The translations under genes and the position numbers were made by a program. This document shows, one piece after another, positions 44,786 to 50,991 of a DNA stretch of 64,000 nucleotides (position 1 is the stretch's first letter; each line of letters begins with the position of its first letter). The DNA lies in contig CAYWKJ010000001.1 in the NCBI GenBank assembly GCA_964459205.1, positions 1 to 64,000 of the forward strand. Direction: 5' to 3'. Below the pieces are notes generated by a model, which had not been told where the DNA came from, made no database searches, and was given only the letters and a program-made list of their open reading frames with translations. The stretch comes from JABJMC01 sp964459205 (GTDB taxonomy: Bacteria; Patescibacteriota; Gracilibacteria; UBA1369; UBA12473).

Positions 44786-45631
44786 ATGGATGGCGAAACT
44801 CCTGGATTTACTCCACCACAAGATCCTGCCCCTCAATCTTCTACCCCACAAGATTCTGCCCCACAAACCCCGCCTGCTTCTCCGGCCGGCTCTACGCCCC
44901 CTCCAGTTAATACCCCTCCTGTTTCTGGAAAATCTCCTTTTGGATCACGAAATGTGATTATTGCTATTATTGTCGTAGTTTTAGTAGTTGTTGGAGGAGT
45001 TGCTTATTGGAATCAACAGCAGCAAGAAAAGGAATTACAAGAATTTTTTGACATGTTAGATGATTTTGAAGATTACGATTACGATTACGACTATGATTAT
45101 GAATATGAAACAGGCTACGATACTTCTTATGGAGAACGTGATAGTTATTTAAGTTATGAGTCTGTAACGCCAGGTTATTACACTTATTCTGATCTTAAAT
45201 ACTGGTTTGATATGGATTACCCAATGGATTGGGAATTAGATGTGGATGATTCAATTGTAGCTGTAACTTTTTTGAGTCCTTACTCAGATGATTTAGATTA
45301 TTTTGCTGAAAACGTAAATGTGACTACCGAAGATATTTCTTGGTATGGGCCAATGACCTTGGATGAATATGGCGAAGCCTCAATGGAGCAAATTGAGTTA
45401 GCTTTACCAGGTTACGAAATTGTTGAAATTCGTGATAGTTGGCTAGGAAATCATGAAGCTCAGTATATTTTGGGGTCCTATGTAATGGGGTCTTTTGATA
45501 CTCGAATTATGTCTGCCTTCACCTTGGTAGATGGCACCGCTTATGTAGTTACTTATACCTACGAAGCTGGAAATGCCGATCTTTATCAAGATGTAGTTGA
45601 TTACATGATGACTACGTTTGAGGTTTGGTAA
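44786..45631 (+). CDS. Membrane-anchored PsbP-like protein
   Basis: 281 residues: a cytoplasmic Pro/Ser/Thr-rich segment (1-50), a single membrane segment (NVIIAIIVVVLVVVGGVAY near 54), a low-complexity Asp/Tyr linker (DYDYDYDYDYEYETGYD near 96) and a C-terminal domain whose opening (KYWFDMDYPMDWELD) and ending (DVVDYMMTTFEVW) look like the PsbP-related family common in CPR. Function unknown. A hairpin element follows 28 nt after the stop. Confidence 0.65.
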   Translation: MDGETPGFTPPQDPAPQSSTPQDSAPQTPPASPAGSTPPPVNTPPVSGKSPFGSRNVIIAIIVVVLVVVGGVAYWNQQQQEKELQEFFDMLDDFEDYDYDYDYDYEYETGYDTSYGERDSYLSYESVTPGYYTYSDLKYWFDMDYPMDWELDVDDSIVAVTFLSPYSDDLDYFAENVNVTTEDISWYGPMTLDEYGEASMEQIELALPGYEIVEIRDSWLGNHEAQYILGSYVMGSFDTRIMSAFTLVDGTAYVVTYTYEAGNADLYQDVVDYMMTTFEVW

Positions 45632-45658
45632 GCCAAAACGTAAGGTTTTCTTTAGTCG

Positions 45659-45702
45659 CTGGAAAGAACCTCATTTGATGCATGCTCAAATGAGAATCTT
45701 CT
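45659..45702. repeat. Dispersed hairpin element, copy B
   Basis: CTGGAAAGAAC, stem CTCATTTGA (45670-45678), loop TGCATGC, stem TCAAATGAG (45686-45694), then AATCTTCT. Outer GA(A)AGA pairs with TCTTC. Compared with copy A the stem is almost wholly different yet still complementary, and the outer pair changes G-C to A-T. Confidence 0.6.
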
Positions 45703-45721
45703 GCCGTTGGCTTGAATGTGA

Positions 45722-45812
45722 TGGCGGAGAGAGGGGGATTCGAACCCCCGGTGACAAAAAATGCCACACACGCTTTCCAAGCGTGCTCCTTAAGCCACTC
45801 GGACATCTCTCC
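45722..45812 (-). tRNA. tRNA-Ser (anticodon GGA)
   Basis: 91 nt with encoded CCA and discriminator G. Acceptor GGAGAGA/TCTCTCC, anticodon stem CACGC/GCGTG with loop TTGGAAA giving GGA, a long variable arm (class II tRNA) and a TTCGAAT T-loop. Reads UCC/UCU serine codons. Confidence 0.97.
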
Positions 45813-45835
45813 GTGATGGGTTGTTTAGGGACGAA

Positions 45836-46027
45836 TTAGATTTTTTTGGTCAAGGTACGAAGACAACGAGTGCAGACTTTTTTCTTCTGAAAGCTTTTGG
45901 AGGCAGCGTCCCAGAGGCGCTTAACCACTAGATTCGGGAGAAAACGACGTTTAGTTTTGCGTTGGGAATAACTTACGTTGTGCCCAGTAGCGGGACGTTT
46001 TCCACAGGTTTCACAGACTTTTGACAT
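45836..46027 (-). CDS. rpmB: 50S ribosomal protein L28
   Basis: 63 residues, family length. MSKVCETCGKRP...HNVSYSQRKTKRRFLPNL and a CTRCLRTLTK ending: the C-x2-C pair plus C-x2-C pair marks the zinc-binding form of L28. Sits upstream of tRNA-Ser on the same strand. Confidence 0.95.
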   Translation of the reverse strand: MSKVCETCGKRPATGHNVSYSQRKTKRRFLPNLVVKRLWDAASKSFQKKKVCTRCLRTLTKKI

Positions 46028-46140
46028 AACAAATAGTTAGATTCGGCCCGCCAAAAATACTATGTGGGCTCCTGTTTGGCAAGGGAAAGTGAGAAGGGGG
46101 GGCGCTTGCACCCATGGCGTGGTTCGCGTAAAACAGATGT

Positions 46141-46764
46141 ATGGTAGATATTTATTTCATTATTGCGTTGGTGGTGGCCATTACTGTGCATGAGTTTTCA
46201 CATGCTTGGATGGCTAATTATTTAGGGGATCCTACGGCTAAGTATCAGGGGCGAGTAACCCTAAATCCGCTTAAGCATTTGGATGTTTTTGGGACGATTA
46301 TGTTGTTTTTGGTTGGACTTGGTTGGGGGAAGCCAGTGCCGGTTAATCCACGTAATTTAAAAAATTTAAAAAGAGATTCCGCTCTGGTTTCGTTAGCGGG
46401 GCCGCTTTCTAATATTTTAGTGGCCATAGTGGTGGCTTTTCCTTATAAATATCTGGTAATGAATGAGGGGGCAGAATGGATTGTGCTGACTTTGCAGGCG
46501 GTTTTTGATTTAAATTTACTTTTAGCGATATTTAATTTATTGCCATTACCGCCCCTAGATGGGTCTAAGATTATTGGGGTTTTTGTGCCGCGTCGGCTTG
46601 AGCGGATGTATCAAAATTTCTTACATGATGGAATTAAATGGTTTATTGCCGTGATTTTGGTAGATTCGTTTATTTTTGGCAGGATGTTTGGATTTTCAAT
46701 CTTGTGGGTAATTATTGGAACTGTGTATCAGTTATTAGCAGGATTAATTTTAATTGGAACTTAA
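46141..46764 (+). CDS. Site-2-protease-like M50 membrane metalloprotease
   Basis: 207 residues, four to six membrane segments. HEFSH (His17, Glu18, His21) in the first segment is the zinc motif; NLLPLPPLDGSKI near residue 133 supplies the third ligand Asp. No PDZ domain, so the short bacterial S2P subclass. Regulated intramembrane proteolysis is the family role; substrate unknown. A non-coding stretch follows. Confidence 0.85.
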   Translation: MVDIYFIIALVVAITVHEFSHAWMANYLGDPTAKYQGRVTLNPLKHLDVFGTIMLFLVGLGWGKPVPVNPRNLKNLKRDSALVSLAGPLSNILVAIVVAFPYKYLVMNEGAEWIVLTLQAVFDLNLLLAIFNLLPLPPLDGSKIIGVFVPRRLERMYQNFLHDGIKWFIAVILVDSFIFGRMFGFSILWVIIGTVYQLLAGLILIGT

Positions 46765-46865
46765 ATTTAAGGTAGAGCAAGAGGTTTTTTTACAGCATCT
46801 GGTGTTTTTATATGTGTAAGAGCACAAGATGTGGTTGTTTAAGCCAAAAAATAGCGTTTTGCTTT

Positions 46866-46894
46866 TTGACGGGAGGGGCCATTTTTAGTAAAAT
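46866..46894 (+). promoter_or_regulatory. Sigma70-type promoter of structured ncRNA
   Basis: TTGACG at 46866-46871, a 17-nt spacer and TAAAAT at 46889-46894, with no credible ORF downstream for several hundred nt. Confidence 0.65.
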
Positions 46895-46900
46895 GTATGC

Positions 46901-47120
46901 GCTCTACTTGGTACGTATTCGATCTTTTAATACTCTCTCACCTATTCTCACCTAAGGGATTCCAATATTTCTTTCTGCTGTGGCGGAAAGCGTGAGGTTT
47001 CCCACCTGTCTTAACAGGGGTAGTATTTGGATCCCTACGGCCTTAAGCGGAGTGACTTAAATTTATTTAAGTCCGCGTTTAAGGAGGTCGCCCCAGCTTA
47101 GGCTGGGGGGATTTTCTTTA
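46901..47120 (+). ncRNA. Candidate structured non-coding RNA, about 220 nt
   Basis: Between a consensus promoter and a terminator (CCCCAGC TTA GGCTGGGG then ATTTTCTTT, 47091-47120), with no ORF. Foldable parts in order: a long-range pair GGGATTCCAA (about 46960) with TTGGATCCC (about 47030), enclosing hairpins CTTTC/GAAAG and CCTGT/ACAGG; then a long hairpin 47041-47083 with CCTTAA/TTTAAGG, GCGGA/TCCGC and ACTTAAA/TTTAAGT. It does not show motifs of RNase P RNA or SRP RNA. 6S RNA cannot be excluded. Class unknown to me. Confidence 0.55.
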
Positions 47121-47167
47121 TCCCATGGGGAAACCAGGGTTTCCCCCTAGGTAACCCCCTTCGTTAA

Positions 47168-47279
47168 GGTTGTTCGTAAAAAGTAAGCTTCGCTAAACTT
47201 CGTAAAATTTTCCTCGGGGCCCGCGAGACCCGGAGAAAAATGTTTACTACGTGCGCTCAGCTTATTTTTGCTCACGCTT
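47168..47279. repeat. Repeat R1, 112-nt imperfect hairpin near cassette E4
   Basis: Same length as R2 (50381-50492) and differs at 6 of 112 positions. Folds on itself: GTAAG (positions 16-20) with CTTAT (94-98), A-run with T-run, centre CTCGG...CCGGAG. Position 21/93 is C-G here and T-A in R2, a compensatory change. Lies just past the 3' arm of E4, in the direction of its transcription. Confidence 0.75.
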
Positions 47280-47466
47280 TTTATATTTTGGCGTATCAAA
47301 AAAGATTGTGACAGCACGAGTTTTGGTGGTGGTTAAAGGCGGACCCATGGGCCCGGGAGGGGGACTCTTCTCGCGGCGCTCGGCGCCGGTCGTCGAATGA
47401 GTCCTCGCCTCCTCTGGCGGCCGCAGGTGGGCACTGGGGGAGCGTTCATGGTTGTTCTCGCCGTCG

Positions 47467-47625
47467 TCACAGCGGCCGAAGCCACTGCTCAGGGTCGAAC
47501 GCACACAGTTTCATTCCCAGCACCGGACTTAGATTCCGGTAGTAGTCGAAGTATTCAGTTTTGCGGTCGCCTAGTAGACGTTCTACTAGGACTTTGGGAA
47601 CCCGATCAGCCGGCGTATGGCTAGG
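47467..47625 (-). pseudogene. Second open stretch of E4 cargo, +1 frame, no start codon
   Basis: 52 codons open up to TGA 47467-47469, immediately past the 28-codon ORF and shifted +1 relative to it. A +1 slip over the TAG at 47621-47623 would read on as T-SHTPADRVPKVLVERLLG and continue with DRKTEYFDYYRNLSPVLG, ending near WLRPL. The composition looks protein-like. Either the cargo gene has decayed by a frameshift or a programmed +1 shift is used. Confidence 0.3.
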
Positions 47626-47707
47626 TCAGGTCCAGCGCCTCGTGGTACGTGATCTCGATGTTGCGACCGTGCGTGTCCAGGATCTCGATGTGGTAGTGCG
47701 CCTGCAT
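47621..47707 (-). CDS. Cargo ORF of cassette E4, 28 residues
   Basis: ATG 47707 preceded by GAGGTGA, a seven-base match to the consensus Shine-Dalgarno, four nt upstream. The peptide MQAHYHIEILDTHGRNIEIT continues for 8 more residues to TAG. 28 of 29 codons end in G or C, in sharp contrast with chromosomal genes here. Too short to appear in a standard ORF list. May be the first part of a longer frameshifted protein (see the adjacent entry). Confidence 0.5.
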   Translation of the reverse strand: MQAHYHIEILDTHGRNIEITYHEALDLT

Positions 47708-47920
47708 GGCTTCACCTCAAACCTTTCTCCCATTTCTGGGCGACAACCTCTTATACAGAAGATGAGAAGCTGGCGTCCAGAAATGAGTTAAAACCCGTGC
47801 TGTCAAATGTCAGCCTGCTTTAATGAGGGGTAGCCGTTCCTTGGGGTGGAAGACGAATCCTACAATTGCTGCAGGGAAGCCAAAAAGGCTTGGTTTGACC
47901 TTAGCGAAGGGCGGGGCTTA

Positions 47921-47947
47921 TTGTCAATAAATTTTGCTTATTGACAA
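47921..47947. repeat. Perfect 10-bp inverted repeat at E4 promoter
   Basis: TTGTCAATAA (47921-47930), 7-nt spacer, TTATTGACAA (47938-47947). The left arm contains the -35 box of the E4 promoter on the minus strand. Could be an operator or two back-to-back TTGACA boxes. Confidence 0.5.
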
Positions 47948-47988
47948 AATGGGGCAGGACGACGTCGCACCCCCGGCGGTCAGGTTGG

Positions 47989-48030
47989 GACTTAAACTGG
48001 ATATGTCAAACCTGTGCTTTAAGTCTTTTT
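47989..48030 (+). terminator. Possible hairpin with T-run upstream of tRNA-Thr
   Basis: GACTTAAA (47989-47996) pairs perfectly with TTTAAGTC (48018-48025), followed by TTTTT. The loop of about 20 nt is long for a terminator, so the function is uncertain. Confidence 0.3.
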
Positions 48031-48086
48031 TACCTTGCCCCTGATCGCTCCTTATGTTAAATTTGCGCTCGCCGACTACCAATTAA

Positions 48087-48161
48087 GCCGAGGTAGCTCA
48101 GGGGTAGAGCACACCCATGGTAAGGGTGGGGTCGTGAGTTCAAATCTCATTCTCGGCTCCA
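48087..48161 (+). tRNA. tRNA-Thr (anticodon GGT)
   Basis: 75 nt with encoded CCA. Acceptor GCCGAGG/TCTCGGC (one G-T), anticodon stem CACCC/GGGTG with loop ATGGTAA giving GGT, T-arm with TTCAAAT. Reads ACC/ACU threonine codons. L33 follows 35 nt downstream. Confidence 0.95.
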
Positions 48162-48196
48162 GTTTCCAACTAATTTAATCTTGATACTTAATTCAA

Positions 48197-48391
48197 ATGA
48201 GCAAAGGAAAATCTACATTCTGCGACTGGCGTTGTCCTGATTGCAATAAAACGCATTCAACAAAGCCTTATAACAAGCGCAATAACGAGACTATTGGAAA
48301 AGAATTTTCTAAGTTCTGTAACCAGTGTCGTGCTCACAAGACCTTTTTCAGAAAAGATACGAGCAAAGGAAGCCTTGGAAACAAGCGCTAA
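48197..48391 (+). CDS. rpmG: 50S ribosomal protein L33
   Basis: 64 residues. C-x2-C pairs CPDCNKTH near residue 15 and FCNQCRAHK near 41 flank the KPYNKRNNE segment, matching the zinc form of L33, with a slightly longer N- and C-terminus than the usual 49-55. Located between tRNA-Thr and a lipoprotein gene. The tRNA-L33 adjacency is a common bacterial arrangement. Confidence 0.85.
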   Translation: MSKGKSTFCDWRCPDCNKTHSTKPYNKRNNETIGKEFSKFCNQCRAHKTFFRKDTSKGSLGNKR

Positions 48392-48429
48392 ATCTGCGAC
48401 ACTAAGTTACACATTTAACATTTTTTGTC

Positions 48430-50220
48430 ATGGTTCAAAAGTTCCTCCCGCTTACCTTGATTGGCGTACTTGTTGCCAGTCTTTTTAGTTTAACTGGCTG
48501 CGTTGGTGGCCCATCTTTTATAGAAGTGCATTCTTCAAATGAAGGGTATTTAATCGAAGAGGTTCTTCCACACGATACTTGGTTTGCCTTAAGTGTTTCT
48601 ACTTTGGATATAAATCAACAAACCTTTTTTCATGATTTTGTAGCGCGTTTTACAGATGATCCAAATGAATTTCGAAACCAAATTTTGTCTGGGATAGATG
48701 ACAATCTTGCAACCATTGATATGTCTTATATTGATGATATTCAGCCAATTTTAGGCGAAGAAGGAACGCGATTTATGCTGGCTCTTTCGGAAGGGAATAA
48801 TGGTGATGCAATTACTCATGCTGGCGTGACATTGCAAGATCCAGAGTTGGCAGAGCAATTATTTGAAGATTTAGAAGCTGAGGGACGTTTTGTGCGAAAA
48901 GTAGTGAAGGATTATGACCTTTATTTTAATGTGTACGCCGAAGAACAGGAGCAAGATGTGTTTTATTTTGCAGTTTATGATGATTTGTTTTTGATTGCTA
49001 ATGATTCAGATGAGTTGGCTGAGATGGTTGATTTAGCAAAAAGTAAAGGTGATTATTCATTGTGGTCAAAAGATATTTATCAGGCAGTGACTCAAGAGTT
49101 GCCAACTGAACACGTGGGAATGATGTTTATGGACGGTGAATATTTGGCTGGACGTGGCTCAACGGATTTTGCTGGCATGGGAATTTCTAATAATTTGGCA
49201 CCTTATTTAGCGGGGCAAGGTATGGCATTTGTGGCTGATGAAGATGGTCTTAAAATGAGTGGAATTGCTCTTGGTAATCGAGAAAAAATTGACGCTGATG
49301 ATATGAGTTTGGATGAACTTCAGGCTAAAAAGCGTTATTTGGCAGAAGATATGCCCGGCGTGAATTTGGGTGTTTATTTAGAATCTTATGATATGGCGCG
49401 AGCGATTAAGCAGCAAATGGGTGATGATGAGGGGGCCATGCTTTCGGCTTATATGGCACTGCTTGGACTAGATCCTAGTACAGATATTAGTGAGTTTTTA
49501 TCAGAGGGTTATGCTGTTGCTTTGCATGAAAATAGCGGGTTTTTGCCTGGGGTTACGATTATGATGGATGTTTCAGATGGATTTGAAAGCGCAGAAGAGT
49601 TGATTGATAATCTGGATGCCCAAATTGCTGGTTTATTAGGAGTATTCCAATTACAAGGCGGAACAATTGCTGAAGCTATTTCTAAGGAGGAAGTAGAGGT
49701 TTTAGGGCGCCAATTTGATCAAATTACTTTAGATTTAGATAGTTTGATGGCTCTTTATGATACTACTGGGGCTTTTAGTTTGCCGGATGAAGTTCAAGGT
49801 CAGACTGCGGATTTAATTTACGGCGTAACTGATGATCATCGCTTAATTATTTCTACTTATGAAGGTTGGGTTGAAGAAATGCATTTGATGTTGGATGATA
49901 CAGAGGTTTATGAGGAAACTTTGGCTCATTTGAAGGGCTATAAGGAAGGGGTTGTGTATATTGATTTTGATGAATTAACAGAGTTTATGAGTGCTTTTGA
50001 GGCTTTCCGTGAAGCTCTTCGGAATGATGCTGAGCTTTTGAGCGCCGAAGTAGCAACAGAGGCTGAGGAGGGGACAGAAGGAGAGATTGTTTCCGATGTT
50101 GAGGTAGCAGAAATTGATTGGGATGAGTTTTTGGAACCACTAAAGAGCTTTGCTTTTTCTAGTAATGCTAGTAAGTACGAAGTTGAGTTAGGAGGTGTGG
50201 TTCTGTTGGATGAGGAGTAA
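48430..50220 (+). CDS. DUF3352-type lipoprotein
   Basis: 596 residues. Lipoprotein signal (LTLIGVLVASLFSLTGC, lipobox LTGC at about residue 20). The mature part resembles DUF3352 proteins: HDTWFALSVSTLD near the start, PDLAEQLFEDLEAEG-like repeats and a final acidic Glu-rich segment before EVELGGVVLLDEE. These proteins are exported and of unknown role, frequent in CPR. The start ATG lies in a poorly conserved leader without Shine-Dalgarno. Confidence 0.7.
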   Translation: MVQKFLPLTLIGVLVASLFSLTGCVGGPSFIEVHSSNEGYLIEEVLPHDTWFALSVSTLDINQQTFFHDFVARFTDDPNEFRNQILSGIDDNLATIDMSYIDDIQPILGEEGTRFMLALSEGNNGDAITHAGVTLQDPELAEQLFEDLEAEGRFVRKVVKDYDLYFNVYAEEQEQDVFYFAVYDDLFLIANDSDELAEMVDLAKSKGDYSLWSKDIYQAVTQELPTEHVGMMFMDGEYLAGRGSTDFAGMGISNNLAPYLAGQGMAFVADEDGLKMSGIALGNREKIDADDMSLDELQAKKRYLAEDMPGVNLGVYLESYDMARAIKQQMGDDEGAMLSAYMALLGLDPSTDISEFLSEGYAVALHENSGFLPGVTIMMDVSDGFESAEELIDNLDAQIAGLLGVFQLQGGTIAEAISKEEVEVLGRQFDQITLDLDSLMALYDTTGAFSLPDEVQGQTADLIYGVTDDHRLIISTYEGWVEEMHLMLDDTEVYEETLAHLKGYKEGVVYIDFDELTEFMSAFEAFREALRNDAELLSAEVATEAEEGTEGEIVSDVEVAEIDWDEFLEPLKSFAFSSNASKYEVELGGVVLLDEE

Positions 50221-50234
50221 TTTCGTGCTATAAA
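50206..50234 (+). promoter_or_regulatory. Sigma70-type promoter of tRNA-Trp
   Basis: TTGGAT at 50206-50211, 17-nt spacer, TATAAA at 50229-50234; it overlaps the last codons of the upstream lipoprotein gene. Confidence 0.55.
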
Positions 50235-50250
50235 TTGGCCAGCACATTGT

Positions 50251-50324
50251 AGGGGCGTGGTGAAATGGTATCACAGGGGTCTCCAAAACCTCTAGTGCGG
50301 GTTCGATTCCTGCCGCCCCTGCCA
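50251..50324 (+). tRNA. tRNA-Trp (anticodon CCA)
   Basis: 74 nt with encoded CCA and discriminator G. Acceptor AGGGGCG/CGCCCCT, anticodon stem GGGGT/ACCTC with loop CTCCAAA giving CCA, T-arm GCGGGTTCGATTCCTGC. CCA reads UGG only, consistent with UGA remaining a stop. Confidence 0.96.
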
Positions 50325-50330
50325 TTAAAT

Positions 50331-50354
50331 CGCAGGGACAAACCTGCGGTTTTT
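50331..50354 (+). terminator. Rho-independent terminator of tRNA-Trp
   Basis: CGCAGG, six-nt loop, CCTGCG, then GTTTTT, seven nt after the tRNA 3' end. Confidence 0.75.
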
Positions 50355-50380
50355 CCCCACGCACCCCCTTTTCCCTAAAA

Positions 50381-50492
50381 GGTTGTTCGCAAAAAGTAAG
50401 TTTCGCTAAACTTCGTAAAATTTTCCTCGGGACCCACGAGACCCGGAGAAAAATGTTTACTACGTGCGCTCGACTTATTTTTGCTCACGCTT
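50381..50492. repeat. Repeat R2, 112-nt imperfect hairpin near cassette E5
   Basis: 106 of 112 positions match R1 (47168-47279), 3.2 kb away. Same fold; T21-A93 here against C-G in R1. It lies just past the 3' arm of E5 in the direction of its transcription, as R1 does for E4. Confidence 0.75.
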
Positions 50493-50509
50493 ATTTATAA
50501 TTGAGTTGG

Positions 50510-50991
50510 GACAAGGTGATAGTGAGTTCGTGTCCCTCCTGCCGCCGTATATGGGCAGGTAGGGAGCGCTCGAAGAGTGTTTCAATGATAGTTTCCGCCT
50601 AAAGGCGTCTTTTCAAAGAATATCTCACCAATGGGAGCTGATCGCTACGCCGCTGCTAGAGGCCGCGGAGAGCGGCTTCGATGCCAGCGACGAGACATCC
50701 AATCCCGCCGGACACGCTAAGCCCAATAATGAAAAGACTCATTGAGCCTCCTATGTAAGAGAATGCGCCCACAAGGGACGCGACTAACCTTGGCTCATTC
50801 CGAAGGCAGCCACAAACTGGTTTTACAAATAAGCTCATGGCTGGCTTCGGAAGCCTACTATCACCTTGTCAAATCCTGCTTAGGCACGAGAAACGAATAC
50901 GCATCGGGGATGGATTCGTATCTACGGTTGATTTGCAGGCCTGGGCAATTCCCAGGAGGGGTATTTTAGGTTGGAAGGATTAATTTGTCAA
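50510..50991 (-). other. Cassette E5: unit of the E family encoding a 28-residue hydrophobic peptide
   Basis: Minus strand: TTGACA (50986-50991) - 17 nt - TAAAAT (50963-50968); hairpin CTGGG/CCCAG at 50941-50955, right at +1; 5' arm 50857-50870; long hairpin with arms 50838-50852 and 50798-50812 (TTCCGAAGCCAGCCA type, 14 of 15 pairs); Shine-Dalgarno AGGAGG, ORF 50656-50742; 3' hairpin 50533-50565 (TCCCT-CCTGCC/GGCAGG-AGGGA); 3' arm 50510-50523. Arms GACAAGGTGATAGT match perfectly over 14 bp. R2 follows downstream. The cargo region is the least GC-rich of the five. Confidence 0.7.
50656..50742 (-). CDS. Cargo ORF of cassette E5, 28-residue membrane peptide
   Basis: ATG 50742 preceded by AGGAGG six nt upstream, a perfect Shine-Dalgarno. 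The peptide MSLFIIGLSVSGGIGCLVAG continues IEAALRGL, a single hydrophobic segment with a basic end, the size and shape of type I toxins or small membrane regulators. A longer frame from ATG 50838 begins inside the long hairpin and lacks a ribosome-binding site, so I prefer the short form. No family recognised. Confidence 0.5.
   Translation of the reverse strand: MSLFIIGLSVSGGIGCLVAGIEAALRGL

Larger units (their letters stand above)
47309..47927 (-). other. Cassette E4: GC-rich unit of the E family
   Basis: Minus strand: TTGACA (47922-47927) with a weak -10; hairpin AAGCC/GGCTT near +1 at 47877-47891; 5' arm 47790-47805; long hairpin with arms 47777-47785 and 47731-47739 (CATTTCTGG/CCAGAAATG); Shine-Dalgarno GAGGTGA; 28-codon ORF 47621-47707; GC-rich remainder; 3' hairpin 47363-47403 (GACTC/GAGTC); 3' arm 47309-47324. 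Arms TGACAGCACG..: 16 bp with one mismatch that is G-U in the coding-strand RNA. The arm sequence differs from E1-E3. Repeat R1 follows. Confidence 0.65.

Noticed and set aside
46901..47120. RNase P, SRP or 6S RNA
   Set aside because: RNase P and SRP signature motifs are missing. 6S cannot be excluded but the multi-hairpin layout does not look like its single long bulged helix.
47989..48030. A sixth cassette upstream of tRNA-Thr
   Set aside because: TTTGACATATCC on the minus strand resembles an arm start, but no complementary second arm or ORF follows.
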